From Candidatus Omnitrophota bacterium (lineage in GTDB: Bacteria; Omnitrophota; Gorgyraeia; Gorgyraeales; Gorgyraeaceae), in NCBI GenBank assembly GCA_013202925.1, contig JABMRA010000109.1, forward strand, positions 1-5,369: 5,369 bases of DNA, given 5' to 3'. Numbering within the stretch: the first letter of the stretch is position 1; each line of letters begins with the position of its first letter. Position numbers and translations under genes: made by a program. Positions 1-5,369 of the stretch are shown here, one piece after another. Under the pieces are notes generated by a model. That model was not told where the DNA came from. It saw nothing but the letters and a program-made list of their open reading frames with translations, and searched no databases.

Positions 1-3
1 GCC

Positions 4-35
4 CACCATCCGCCACCAAAGGTGGCGAGATGGTG
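4..35. other. Long hairpin upstream of the archease gene
   Basis: Bases 4-17 pair with 21-35, giving a 14-bp stem interrupted only by one unpaired A at 28, with the loop AAA at 18-20. The stem is strong and G+C rich in its upper half. No run of T follows, so it does not look like a textbook intrinsic terminator on the + strand. It could be the end of an upstream transcript that lies outside the window, a processing site, or a copy of a small dispersed palindromic element. Its design (GGTGG-type arm, AAA loop) resembles the next hairpin. Confidence 0.6.
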
Positions 36-37
36 AG

Positions 38-70
38 GTCTCGCCCTCCGTCAAAGGCGGAGAAGCGGAC
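38..70. other. Second hairpin with AAA loop
   Basis: The core is a 7-bp stem, 46-52 with 56-62, including one G-T pair and closed by an AAA loop. It can be extended by pairing 38-44 with 65-70, leaving base 42 bulged. No T-run follows. It lies 36 bases upstream of the archease start and shares loop and stem style with the hairpin at 4-35. The pair may be related palindromic elements, or part of the leader of the archease-rtcB transcript. The role is unknown. The rest of the leader to 105 shows no clear promoter or Shine-Dalgarno sequence. Confidence 0.5.
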
Positions 71-105
71 CCACCACTTATAGCGAGAACCACACCTGAT
101 AAGCA

Positions 106-537
106 ATGAAGCCCTATGAAATCATCGAACATACTGCTGATGTAGGGATAAAGGCAAATGGCGCGACGCTCAAGGAATTATTCGAGAATGCAGCCAGGGG
201 CATGTTTGGGATCATTGGGGGCGGGAATACGCAGCAGCCAACGAACGCGCTGAGTCAGAAAAATATCCAGATAAAAAAAGAGGTCGACGGGCTGGAAGAA
301 TTATTAGTAGACTGGCTGAGTGAGCTTTTATATATTTTCAATAAAGACCGGATTTTCTTCAGCGATTTCAAGGTCCTCGAGTTAAATAATAGCGGGATTA
401 GCGGCGAGGCATTTGGGCACAGAGTAGACCTTTCGAAGACCACCCTTCAGACAGAGATCAAGGCCTGCACCTTCCACGGACTTAAAATAGAAGAACACAA
501 AAGCGGCTTTAGCTGCAGCATTATTTTTGATGTATAA
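106..537 (+). CDS. Archease, RtcB-activating protein
   Basis: Archease is a small cytosolic metal-binding protein that helps RtcB form its GMP adduct and turn over. The 143-residue product is the usual family length. The family signature EHTADVGI is at residues 8-15, with H9 and the metal-binding D12. The middle holds LLVDWLSELLYIF (66-78). The C-terminus has the typical KACTFHGLKIEE segment (119-130) and ends in IIFDV, where D142 is the expected C-terminal acidic ligand. An in-frame TAA at 100-102 makes ATG 106 the only reasonable start, although no clear Shine-Dalgarno sequence precedes it. The 3' end overlaps the next gene, rtcB, by 8 bases, which matches their joint function and suggests translational coupling. 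Nothing looks truncated. The assignment is firm by motif, and activation of the adjacent RtcB is inferred from known archease-RtcB pairs. Confidence 0.95.
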   Translation: MKPYEIIEHTADVGIKANGATLKELFENAARGMFGIIGGGNTQQPTNALSQKNIQIKKEVDGLEELLVDWLSELLYIFNKDRIFFSDFKVLELNNSGISGEAFGHRVDLSKTTLQTEIKACTFHGLKIEEHKSGFSCSIIFDV

Positions 538-1978
538 TATAGAGAAGATCGATAATTACCGATGGCAGATCCCCACCTCTTACAAGCCTGGGATGAAGGT
601 CCCGGGCCTTATCTACGCAAACGACTCCCTCATATCTTTAATACTTAAGGATAAGGCGCCTGAGCAGGTCGCGAACGTAGCGTTTTTACCTGGCATAGTG
701 AAATATTCGCTTGCAATGCCCGATATCCACTGGGGTTACGGTTTTAGTATTGGCGGCGTTGCTGCCACAGACCCAGAGAGAAACGGCGTGATCTCGCCAG
801 GAGGGGTTGGTTATGACATAAATTGTGGGATCAGGCTTTTAAGGAGTGACCTGACCGAAGGGGATTTAAAGCCAAGGTTAGAGAATTTGATCAACGCGCT
901 ATTTAACAATATACCCTGCGGCCTTGGTTCAAGCGGCGACATCAAAGTGAGCGACAGGGAAGAAAAAGAGATCTTTCTCAAAGGCGCTGGGTGGGCTGTA
1001 AAAAAGGGTTATGGTGTAAAGGACGACCTTGAACATACAGAGGACAAGGGCTGTATGGAGGCGGCAGATCCTTCCGGGGTCTCTGAGAGGGCCTATGAAA
1101 GAGGCAGGAAGCAGTCAGGTACGCTCGGCTCTGGGAATCATTTTTTAGAGGTGCAGGTGGTCGATGAGATCTACGACGATAAAATAGCGACCATATTCGG
1201 GCTCTTCAAAGGCCAGGTCACGGTCATGATCCATTCCGGGTCTCGCGGCCTCGGGTATCAGGTATGCGATGATTATGTAAAGGGCATGATACGCTGTCTG
1301 AATAAATATAATATAAATGTGCCTGATAAACAGCTGGCGTGCGCGCCGATAAATTCCAGTGAAGGAAAGGCGTACTTGGGGGCAATGCGCTGCGCTGCAA
1401 ATTACGCGTGGGCGAACAGACAATGCCTCATGTATCTTGCAAGGATGGTGTTCGAGAGGGTCTTTGATAAAAGTTGGAGCAGCTTGGGACTGGATCTTGT
1501 TTACGACGTGGCGCATAATATTGCCAAGATGGAAAGACACAAGGTCAATGGCAAGGAAAAGATCCTTTGCGTGCACAGAAAAGGCGCGACCAGGGCATTT
1601 CCTCCGGGCCATCCTGATATACCCGAGGGATACAGAGATGCAGGCCAGCCGGTGATCATACCAGGGGACATGGGCAGTTTTTCTTACGTGCTTGCGGGTT
1701 TACCCGGGGCAATGCAAGAGACGTTTGGTAGCGCGTGTCATGGGGCAGGCAGGTGCATGTCCCGCTCAGCTGCAATAAGACAGTGCAGGGGCAGGCAAAT
1801 AGATAAGGAACTTTTTCAAAAAAGTGGTATAATAGTAAGGGCCAAAGGCAGATCCACATTGGCAGAGGAGATGCCAGAGGCATACAAGGACATTGAACAA
1901 GTCGTGGGCGTAGTGCATGAGGCAGGTATTTCCAAAAGAGTGGCCCGTATGAAACCTCTTGGCGTCATCAAGGGCTAA
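530..1978 (+). CDS. rtcB: RtcB RNA ligase (3'-phosphate/5'-OH)
   Basis: RtcB joins RNA 3'-phosphate or 2',3'-cyclic phosphate ends to 5'-OH ends, using GTP and Mn2+. It acts in tRNA splicing in archaea and eukaryotes and in RNA repair in many bacteria. From ATG 530 the protein has 482 residues, almost the length of Pyrococcus horikoshii RtcB (481). All key residues are present at nearly the same positions: D96 and C99 (YDINCGIR), N203 and H204 (GSGNHFLE), H235 (MIHSGSRG), H329 (VAHNIAK), H404, the guanylylated histidine (SACHGAGR), and K481 near the C-terminus. The conserved HRKGATRAFPPGH segment is also intact. An in-frame TTG lies one codon upstream (527); ATG is preferred. No Shine-Dalgarno sequence is clear, and the start lies inside the end of the archease gene, so coupled translation is likely. 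There is no intein or frameshift. The natural RNA substrate cannot be told from sequence. Confidence 0.97.
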   Translation: MYNIEKIDNYRWQIPTSYKPGMKVPGLIYANDSLISLILKDKAPEQVANVAFLPGIVKYSLAMPDIHWGYGFSIGGVAATDPERNGVISPGGVGYDINCGIRLLRSDLTEGDLKPRLENLINALFNNIPCGLGSSGDIKVSDREEKEIFLKGAGWAVKKGYGVKDDLEHTEDKGCMEAADPSGVSERAYERGRKQSGTLGSGNHFLEVQVVDEIYDDKIATIFGLFKGQVTVMIHSGSRGLGYQVCDDYVKGMIRCLNKYNINVPDKQLACAPINSSEGKAYLGAMRCAANYAWANRQCLMYLARMVFERVFDKSWSSLGLDLVYDVAHNIAKMERHKVNGKEKILCVHRKGATRAFPPGHPDIPEGYRDAGQPVIIPGDMGSFSYVLAGLPGAMQETFGSACHGAGRCMSRSAAIRQCRGRQIDKELFQKSGIIVRAKGRSTLAEEMPEAYKDIEQVVGVVHEAGISKRVARMKPLGVIKG

Positions 1979-1982
1979 CCTT

Positions 1983-2007
1983 ACTATGGGAGCCCGGCTC
2001 CCATAGT
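1983..2007. terminator. Perfect 11-bp hairpin between rtcB and serS
   Basis: Bases 1983-1993 pair perfectly with 1997-2007 around the loop CCG (1994-1996). It begins five bases after the rtcB stop and ends 31 bases before the serS ATG. The position fits a transcription terminator or a transcript-end stabiliser for archease-rtcB, but the following bases (GTTAAGCGG) are not a T-run. Termination would therefore be atypical or Rho-assisted. It may equally be an intercistronic hairpin inside a longer operon. Confidence 0.4.
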
Positions 2008-2026
2008 GTTAAGCGGTGAGCAAAAT

Positions 2027-2031
2027 AAGGA
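2027..2031 (+). promoter_or_regulatory. Shine-Dalgarno site deciding the serS start
   Basis: AAGGA lies 7 bases before ATG 2039. This is the best-placed ribosome binding site in the window. It supports ATG 2039 over the in-frame GTG at 2006, which sits in the 3' arm of the hairpin and would add 11 residues not expected for SerRS. Confidence 0.75.
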
Positions 2032-2038
2032 ATGGATT

Positions 2039-3292
2039 ATGCTGGATATAAAATTTATCAGGGAAAATCAAGATAAGGTAAAGAAGGCAATAAAAGACAA
2101 GGGGCTTAAATTTGACGTTGAAAAACTCATTGGCCTGGATGCTGACAGGAGAAAACTCTTAATGGAGGCAGAGGTCCTTAAGGCAGAGAAAAACAAGGTT
2201 TCCAAGGATGGAAAGCCCAGCCCAGAGGTTATAGGGAAAATGAAGCCCCTATCCCAGAAAATAGGAGATTTAGACAAGAAAGTGGAGGAAATAGACCAAA
2301 AAATAGGCATTTTAATGCTTGATATCCCAAATATACCCCATAATTCAGTGCCTGTAGGGAGCCCAGATGCCAATAAAATGGTTCGTGAGTGGGGGGAAAG
2401 GCCTAAATTTGACTTTAAACCAAAGAACCATATAGAATTAGGAGAAAAACTCGATATACTGGACTTCCCTCGATCTTCAAAGATCTCAGGGGCTGGTTTC
2501 TGTCTTTTTAAGGGCCTTGGCGCAAAGCTTGAAAGGGCGCTCATCAATTTTATGCTGGATCTACATACCAAAGAGCATGGGTATAAAGAGATCTTCCCGC
2601 CTTTTCTTGTTAACAGGGTCAGCATGACCGCTACAGGCCAGCTCCCAAGGCTTGAGCAGGATATGTATAGACTAAAGGATGACGATCTGTTCCTTATCCC
2701 TACAGCAGAGGTGCCTGTTACTAATATCCACAGGGATGAGGTGTTGGATGAGGCCATCTTACCTATTTATTACACTGCTTACACTGCATGTTTCAGGCGC
2801 GAGGCCGGTTCTTACGGCAAGGACACTAAAGGCCTCATGCGGGTCCACCAGTTTGACAAGGTGGAGCTGGTTAAATTTGTAAAACCAGATGCCTCTTATG
2901 ACGAGCTTGAATCATTGCTCAAAAACGCAGAAGAGGTCTTGAAGAGATTAAAGCTTTCCTATAGAGTAATGGCGCTTTCAACAGGGGATATAAGTTTTTC
3001 TGCCAGCAAATGCTATGACCTTGAGGCATGGGCGCCTGGCATCGAGAAGAATCTGGAGGTCTCCAGCTGCTCGAATTTTACTGATTTTCAGGCGCGCAGG
3101 GCAAATATTAAATACAGGCAGAAAGGCAAAAAGAAACTCGACTACATCCATACCCTGAATGGTTCCGGCATAGCAATGGCGCGCACAGTGATCGCCATAA
3201 TAGAAAATTTTCAGCAGAAAGACGGAAGCATCTTGATACCAGAGGCCTTGCGGCCTTATATGGATGGAAGTGAAAGAATAACAAAGGAATGA
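2039..3292 (+). CDS. serS: Seryl-tRNA synthetase
   Basis: This class II aminoacyl-tRNA synthetase activates serine with ATP and charges tRNA-Ser in the cytosol. The 417 residues match the usual bacterial length. The start MLDIKFIRENQDKV is typical, and residues about 1-100 form the charged N-terminal helical arm that grips the long variable arm of tRNA-Ser. The catalytic core follows: motif 1 region around 166-192, TGQLPR (199-204), serine-site TAEVPVTN (222-229), motif 2 from FRREAGSYGKD to HQFDKVE (252-276), SFSASKCYDLEAWAP (319-333), and motif 3 NGSGIAMART (374-383). ATG 2039 has AAGGA upstream at good spacing. The stop overlaps the start of the membrane protein gene (ATGA, 3289-3292). The gap to rtcB is too short for a T-box leader and none of its motifs are present. 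A gene for its substrate, tRNA-Ser(GGA), lies about 720 bases downstream. Confidence 0.97.
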   Translation: MLDIKFIRENQDKVKKAIKDKGLKFDVEKLIGLDADRRKLLMEAEVLKAEKNKVSKDGKPSPEVIGKMKPLSQKIGDLDKKVEEIDQKIGILMLDIPNIPHNSVPVGSPDANKMVREWGERPKFDFKPKNHIELGEKLDILDFPRSSKISGAGFCLFKGLGAKLERALINFMLDLHTKEHGYKEIFPPFLVNRVSMTATGQLPRLEQDMYRLKDDDLFLIPTAEVPVTNIHRDEVLDEAILPIYYTAYTACFRREAGSYGKDTKGLMRVHQFDKVELVKFVKPDASYDELESLLKNAEEVLKRLKLSYRVMALSTGDISFSASKCYDLEAWAPGIEKNLEVSSCSNFTDFQARRANIKYRQKGKKKLDYIHTLNGSGIAMARTVIAIIENFQQKDGSILIPEALRPYMDGSERITKE

Positions 3293-3957
3293 GCATACTG
3301 GTCAAGGTATTGCGATTTATCGGAAGTTTCCTGCTTATACCTGCCTGCGTAGCAGCTACAGCAGGTTTTTATAACGGGATACTTGCTATAAAATCCATTT
3401 CAGGCCCAGCCTTTATTTTTTTATTAGGCGCACTGGCGTATTCCAGCCTGCATCTATTTTTATTCAAGCTTGATTTTTTATATGTAATCGGGCACGAGCT
3501 GTTGCATGCTGCAGCCACGCTTGTCTCAGGCGGCAAGGTAAGGGGCATCAAGGTCTCAAGCCGCGAGGGAAGCGTACAGACCACCACGCCTAATTTTTTC
3601 GTTATCCTGGCACCGTACCTTATTCCCGGATACACGGTCTTTGTCGCGCTTTTATATTTTTTGCTGTCTTTCTTTATTGACGTATCAAGATCCACCGGCT
3701 TATTCATTTTTCTTTTAGGTTTTACGCTGATGTTTCACCTGGCATATACTGCGCAATCAATGCGGGAGAAACAGTCTGACCTGATAAAGACAGGGTATCT
3801 ATTTTCTATCTCTTTTATATACATAGCCAATCTTGTAATCGTATTCTCCATAATAAGTTTTTTGTTCAAGGAGGCGCGGTTTTTTGATTTCCTCTCTTTT
3901 TCTTACGAGAGGGCAAAGGAATTTTACTATTCCTTCTGGCGGCAGTTGTTTTTGTAA
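3289..3957 (+). CDS. Membrane protein with HELLH motif, M50B-like
   Basis: The 222-residue protein is very hydrophobic, with about five or six likely membrane segments (roughly 8-30, 38-58, 62-80, 102-130, 136-155, 168-194). The third carries IGHELLHA, an HExxH zinc motif (H69, E70, H73), followed by VSGGKVRGIKV and a short soluble loop. HExxH inside a membrane helix followed by a GG-V-x-x-I stretch resembles M50/M50B-like site-2-protease relatives. The classic NPxPxxxLDG second motif of M50 proteases is absent. D164 in KQSDLIK, between two late membrane segments, is a candidate third zinc ligand by analogy only. The start overlaps the serS stop as ATGA, so translation is probably coupled; an AAAGGA abuts the ATG, too close for a normal ribosome site. 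Substrate and role are unknown. A non-proteolytic zinc membrane protein is also possible. Confidence 0.7.
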   Translation: MSILVKVLRFIGSFLLIPACVAATAGFYNGILAIKSISGPAFIFLLGALAYSSLHLFLFKLDFLYVIGHELLHAAATLVSGGKVRGIKVSSREGSVQTTTPNFFVILAPYLIPGYTVFVALLYFLLSFFIDVSRSTGLFIFLLGFTLMFHLAYTAQSMREKQSDLIKTGYLFSISFIYIANLVIVFSIISFLFKEARFFDFLSFSYERAKEFYYSFWRQLFL

Positions 3958-3964
3958 AAAAGGT

Positions 3965-3991
3965 CCCTCGTCCGCCTGCGGCGGACTCGGG
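3965..3991. other. GC-rich hairpin after the membrane protein gene
   Basis: GTCCGCC (3970-3976) pairs perfectly with GGCGGAC (3980-3986) around the loop TGC. After a 2x2 mismatch the flanks CCC (3965-3967) and GGG (3989-3991) also pair. The first T-run (3997-4001) is 10 bases beyond the core stem and belongs to the next palindrome, so intrinsic termination is possible but not canonical. It starts eight bases after the stop of the membrane protein gene. Confidence 0.5.
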
Positions 3992-3993
3992 AT

Positions 3994-4016
3994 CAATTTT
4001 TGCTTTGCAAAAATTG
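3994..4016. other. AT-rich palindrome abutting tRNA-Ser
   Basis: Bases 3994-4003 pair perfectly with 4007-4016 around the loop TTT, giving 10 bp. The last paired base, G4016, is also the first base of the tRNA acceptor stem. In RNA this would place a hairpin directly in the 5' leader at the RNase P cleavage site. It could affect tRNA processing, end an upstream transcript, or be part of an inserted palindromic element. Confidence 0.55.
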
Positions 4017-4105
4017 GAGAGGTCGCATAGCCTGGCCTAGTGCGCGCGCTTGGAAAGCGCGTAATCCGCAAGGATTCGTGGGTTCGAATCCCACCCTCTC
4101 CGCCA
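4016..4105 (+). tRNA. tRNA-Ser (anticodon GGA)
   Basis: The 90-base gene folds as a complete class II tRNA. The acceptor stem is GGAGAGG (4016-4022) with CCTCTCC (4095-4101), then discriminator G4102 and an encoded CCA (4103-4105). The short D stem is 4025-4027 with 4041-4043. The anticodon stem CGCGC/GCGCG (4045-4049, 4057-4061) frames the loop TTGGAAA with anticodon GGA at 4052-4054, which reads UCC and UCU. The long variable arm has stem AATCC/GGATT with loop GCAA (4063-4076). The T arm is GTGGG/CCCAC (4078-4082, 4090-4094) with loop TTCGAAT. The long variable arm and GGA anticodon identify serine. No separate promoter is evident, and no terminator lies between it and the next gene. Confidence 0.97.
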
Positions 4106-4139
4106 AAAAACTTGCACTTAGAGGTTGGCTAAAAATACA

Positions 4140-4871
4140 ATGTATCTATATGGTAAAAATTCCATCCTGGAGCGCCTGAAGGCCAACCCCAAAAGCATAA
4201 GAAAAATATTTCTGCAGCACAATTTTAACGCCCCGCATATAACAGCTCTTATAGGTTCTAAAAACATCCCCGTAGAACATATGACCGAAAAAGGCCTTAC
4301 CAGGATCAAACGGGCGGACAGGCTTCAGGGCATCGTTGCCGAGGTGGGCGGATTTCAATACGCAGGTTTTGAAGATCTGTTAAACAGGCCTCAGGATAAA
4401 AAATTATCATTTATATTCCTGGACAATATAAATGACCCGCACAATCTGGGCTCTGTAATAAGGATCGCGGCCTGTTTTGGAGGATTCGCAATAGTTATAC
4501 CCGAACACAGGTCGTGCCAGGTTACGGATGCCGTCATGCATGTTGCCTCAGGCGGAGAGAATTTTACCCCTGTTTCACTGGTCACCAATACTTCTGCCGC
4601 GCTTATGAAAGCAAAAAAGGCAGGATACTGGGTTGTCGGGACTGTAGTTGAAAAAGGCGAAGATATAAATAAGGCGAAGCTGCCGTTTCCCATATGCCTT
4701 GTCCTGGGATCCGAGGGCAAGGGTATCAGGCACGGCGTTGACAAGACACTTGATTTACGCGTAACGCTGCCTATGAGAGGCGCGGCCCTTTCTTTTAATG
4801 TTGCCATGGCCTGCGCTATTTTTTGTCATGAGGTAGACAGGCAAAGGCCGGAGAGAGTGATAAATAAATGA
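4140..4871 (+). CDS. TrmH/SpoU-family 2'-O-methyltransferase, RlmB-like
   Basis: This is a SAM-dependent SPOUT enzyme that methylates a ribose 2'-OH, most likely in 23S rRNA (RlmB, Gm2251 in E. coli). From ATG 4140 it has 243 residues, the same as E. coli RlmB. An N-terminal substrate-binding domain (about 1-75, starting MYLYGKNSILERL) precedes the knotted catalytic domain. That domain has motif 1 LDNINDPHNLGSVIR (94-108, with R108), motif 2 VLGSEGKGI (188-196, with E192), and motif 3 LPMRGAALSFNVAMA (210-224, with N220). An in-frame TTG at 4125 would add MAKNT; AGAGG at 4120-4124 is too near the TTG and rather far from the ATG, so the start is uncertain. It lies just after tRNA-Ser with no terminator, so co-transcription is plausible. 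The stop overlaps the HD gene (ATGA, 4868-4871). A tRNA target cannot be excluded. Confidence 0.9.
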   Translation: MYLYGKNSILERLKANPKSIRKIFLQHNFNAPHITALIGSKNIPVEHMTEKGLTRIKRADRLQGIVAEVGGFQYAGFEDLLNRPQDKKLSFIFLDNINDPHNLGSVIRIAACFGGFAIVIPEHRSCQVTDAVMHVASGGENFTPVSLVTNTSAALMKAKKAGYWVVGTVVEKGEDINKAKLPFPICLVLGSEGKGIRHGVDKTLDLRVTLPMRGAALSFNVAMACAIFCHEVDRQRPERVINK

Positions 4872-5369
4872 GCAAAAAATACGAAGCTAAACTGCTGAAT
4901 TTTATAACTGAGGCAGGCATGCTTAAGCGCGTCAAGCGTTCAGGCTGGTGGGTCCTTGGCATAAAGGACGGAGAGACAGTGGCCGAACATAGCTTTAGAT
5001 GCGCGGTTATCGCCTATATTATAGCCTCGATGGAAAAAATCTCTCCATATAAGGCAATGCTAATGAGCCTTTTTAACGATATACACGAGGCACGTATAAA
5101 CGATCTGCACAAGATGTCTCAGCGCTACTTTGAATTTAAGAAGGCGGAAGAAAAGGCCTTTAAAGAACAGATATCCCGGCTGCCCAGGGCCATTAAACAG
5201 GAATTGTCCTCCATGCATATAGAGTATAGAAAGCAGGATACAAAACCGGCTATTATCGCAAGAGACGCTGACATATTGGAATGCCTGATCCAGGCAAAGG
5301 AATACGAGGAGTATGGATTCAAAGAGGCGCCGAAATTCATGAAAAAGGCCCCGAGGTTTCTTAAGACCA
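4868..5369 (+). CDS. HD-domain phosphohydrolase, YfbR/HDDC2-like, partial
   Basis: The frame is open to the window edge (167 codons), so the C-terminus is missing; related proteins are often about 190-200 residues. Family members are metal-dependent 5'-deoxynucleotidases acting on dNMPs in the cytosol. Recognisable parts are LKRVKRSGWWVLGI (19-32), VAEHSFRCAVIAY with H41 (38-50), FNDIHEARINDLH (69-81), and ARDADILECL (131-140) holding the last Asp ligand. By spacing against E. coli YfbR (H33, H68-D69, E72, D77, D137), the residues here are H41, N70-D71, E74, D79, and D133 or D135. The metal-binding His of the HD pair is thus Asn (codon AAC), with an extra His at 73. Activity may be altered or lost. 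ATG 4868 overlaps the methyltransferase stop (ATGA), and a GGAG at 4850-4853 is a weak, distant ribosome site. The substrate is not certain. Confidence 0.8.
   Translation, partial: MSKKYEAKLLNFITEAGMLKRVKRSGWWVLGIKDGETVAEHSFRCAVIAYIIASMEKISPYKAMLMSLFNDIHEARINDLHKMSQRYFEFKKAEEKAFKEQISRLPRAIKQELSSMHIEYRKQDTKPAIIARDADILECLIQAKEYEEYGFKEAPKFMKKAPRFLKT

Noticed and set aside
531..538. TGTATAAT, like a sigma-70 -10 element
   Set aside because: It overlaps the rtcB start and archease stop codons, there is no fitting -35 about 17 bases upstream, and a transcript starting there would lack the rtcB start codon.
1825..1833. TGGTATAAT, matching an extended -10 promoter, about 205 bases before the serS ATG
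   Set aside because: The match is good but lies within rtcB coding sequence with no -35 element. In AT-containing coding DNA such matches arise by chance, so it was not listed as a promoter for serS.
1979..2038. Possible T-box or other riboswitch before serS
   Set aside because: Only 60 bases are available, and neither a specifier loop nor the conserved T-box sequence is seen.
2006..2038. GTG start extending SerRS by 11 residues
   Set aside because: The extension lies in the hairpin and lacks a ribosome site, while ATG 2039 has AAGGA at 7 bases and gives the standard SerRS N-terminus.
2068..2757. 229-codon open frame on the - strand opposite serS
   Set aside because: It lies wholly inside a clear SerRS gene, is Ser-rich as expected of an antisense frame, and shows no recognisable motif. 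The other long - strand frames opposite rtcB (1145-1612) and the methyltransferase (4391-4807) were rejected for the same reason.
3965..4016. CRISPR repeat or attachment site next to tRNA-Ser
   Set aside because: The palindromes differ from each other, there are no regularly spaced repeats, no integrase gene is present, and no duplicate of the tRNA 3' end is seen downstream in the window.
3799..4071. 90-codon - strand open frame across the gap before tRNA-Ser
   Set aside because: It covers the antisense of the membrane gene end, both palindromes and part of the tRNA, and has no family resemblance.

Overview
The window is bacterial DNA of moderate G+C, with five complete or nearly complete protein genes, one partial gene at the right edge and one tRNA gene, all on the + strand. 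Gene density is high: two junctions are 4-base ATGA overlaps and one is an 8-base overlap. The few intergenic gaps are short and rich in tight palindromes. I cannot name the organism from sequence alone. The repertoire (archaeal-style RtcB plus archease, TrmH-family methylase, HD protein of the YfbR/HDDC2 type) and the palindrome-filled gaps recall uncultivated lineages such as Omnitrophota, but this is a weak inference.

Layout. Positions 1-105 are non-coding and hold two compact hairpins. Next comes an archease gene (106-537) overlapping rtcB (530-1978), an RNA ligase with its activator. A 60-base gap with an 11-bp palindrome leads to serS (2039-3292), whose stop overlaps the start of a membrane protein with an HELLH zinc motif (3289-3957). 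A 58-base gap holds two more palindromes, the second ending on base 1 of tRNA-Ser(GGA) (4016-4105, CCA encoded). A TrmH/RlmB-family 2'-O-methyltransferase gene (4140-4871, possibly from TTG 4125) starts 34 bases after the tRNA and overlaps a partial HD-domain phosphohydrolase gene (4868 to the edge).

How the genes fit together. Most of the window concerns RNA: ligation and repair (RtcB, archease), serine charging (SerRS), the cognate substrate (tRNA-Ser) and ribose methylation of rRNA or tRNA (TrmH family). The membrane protease-like protein and the HD protein are outliers carried along by translational coupling. No mobile element, CRISPR array, phage gene or defence locus is visible. The points most worth checking are an Asn in place of the metal-binding His in the HD protein, the unassigned HELLH membrane protein, and the 3-base-loop palindromes in the two larger internal gaps and the left-edge leader. 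I see no convincing evidence of a wholly new system.
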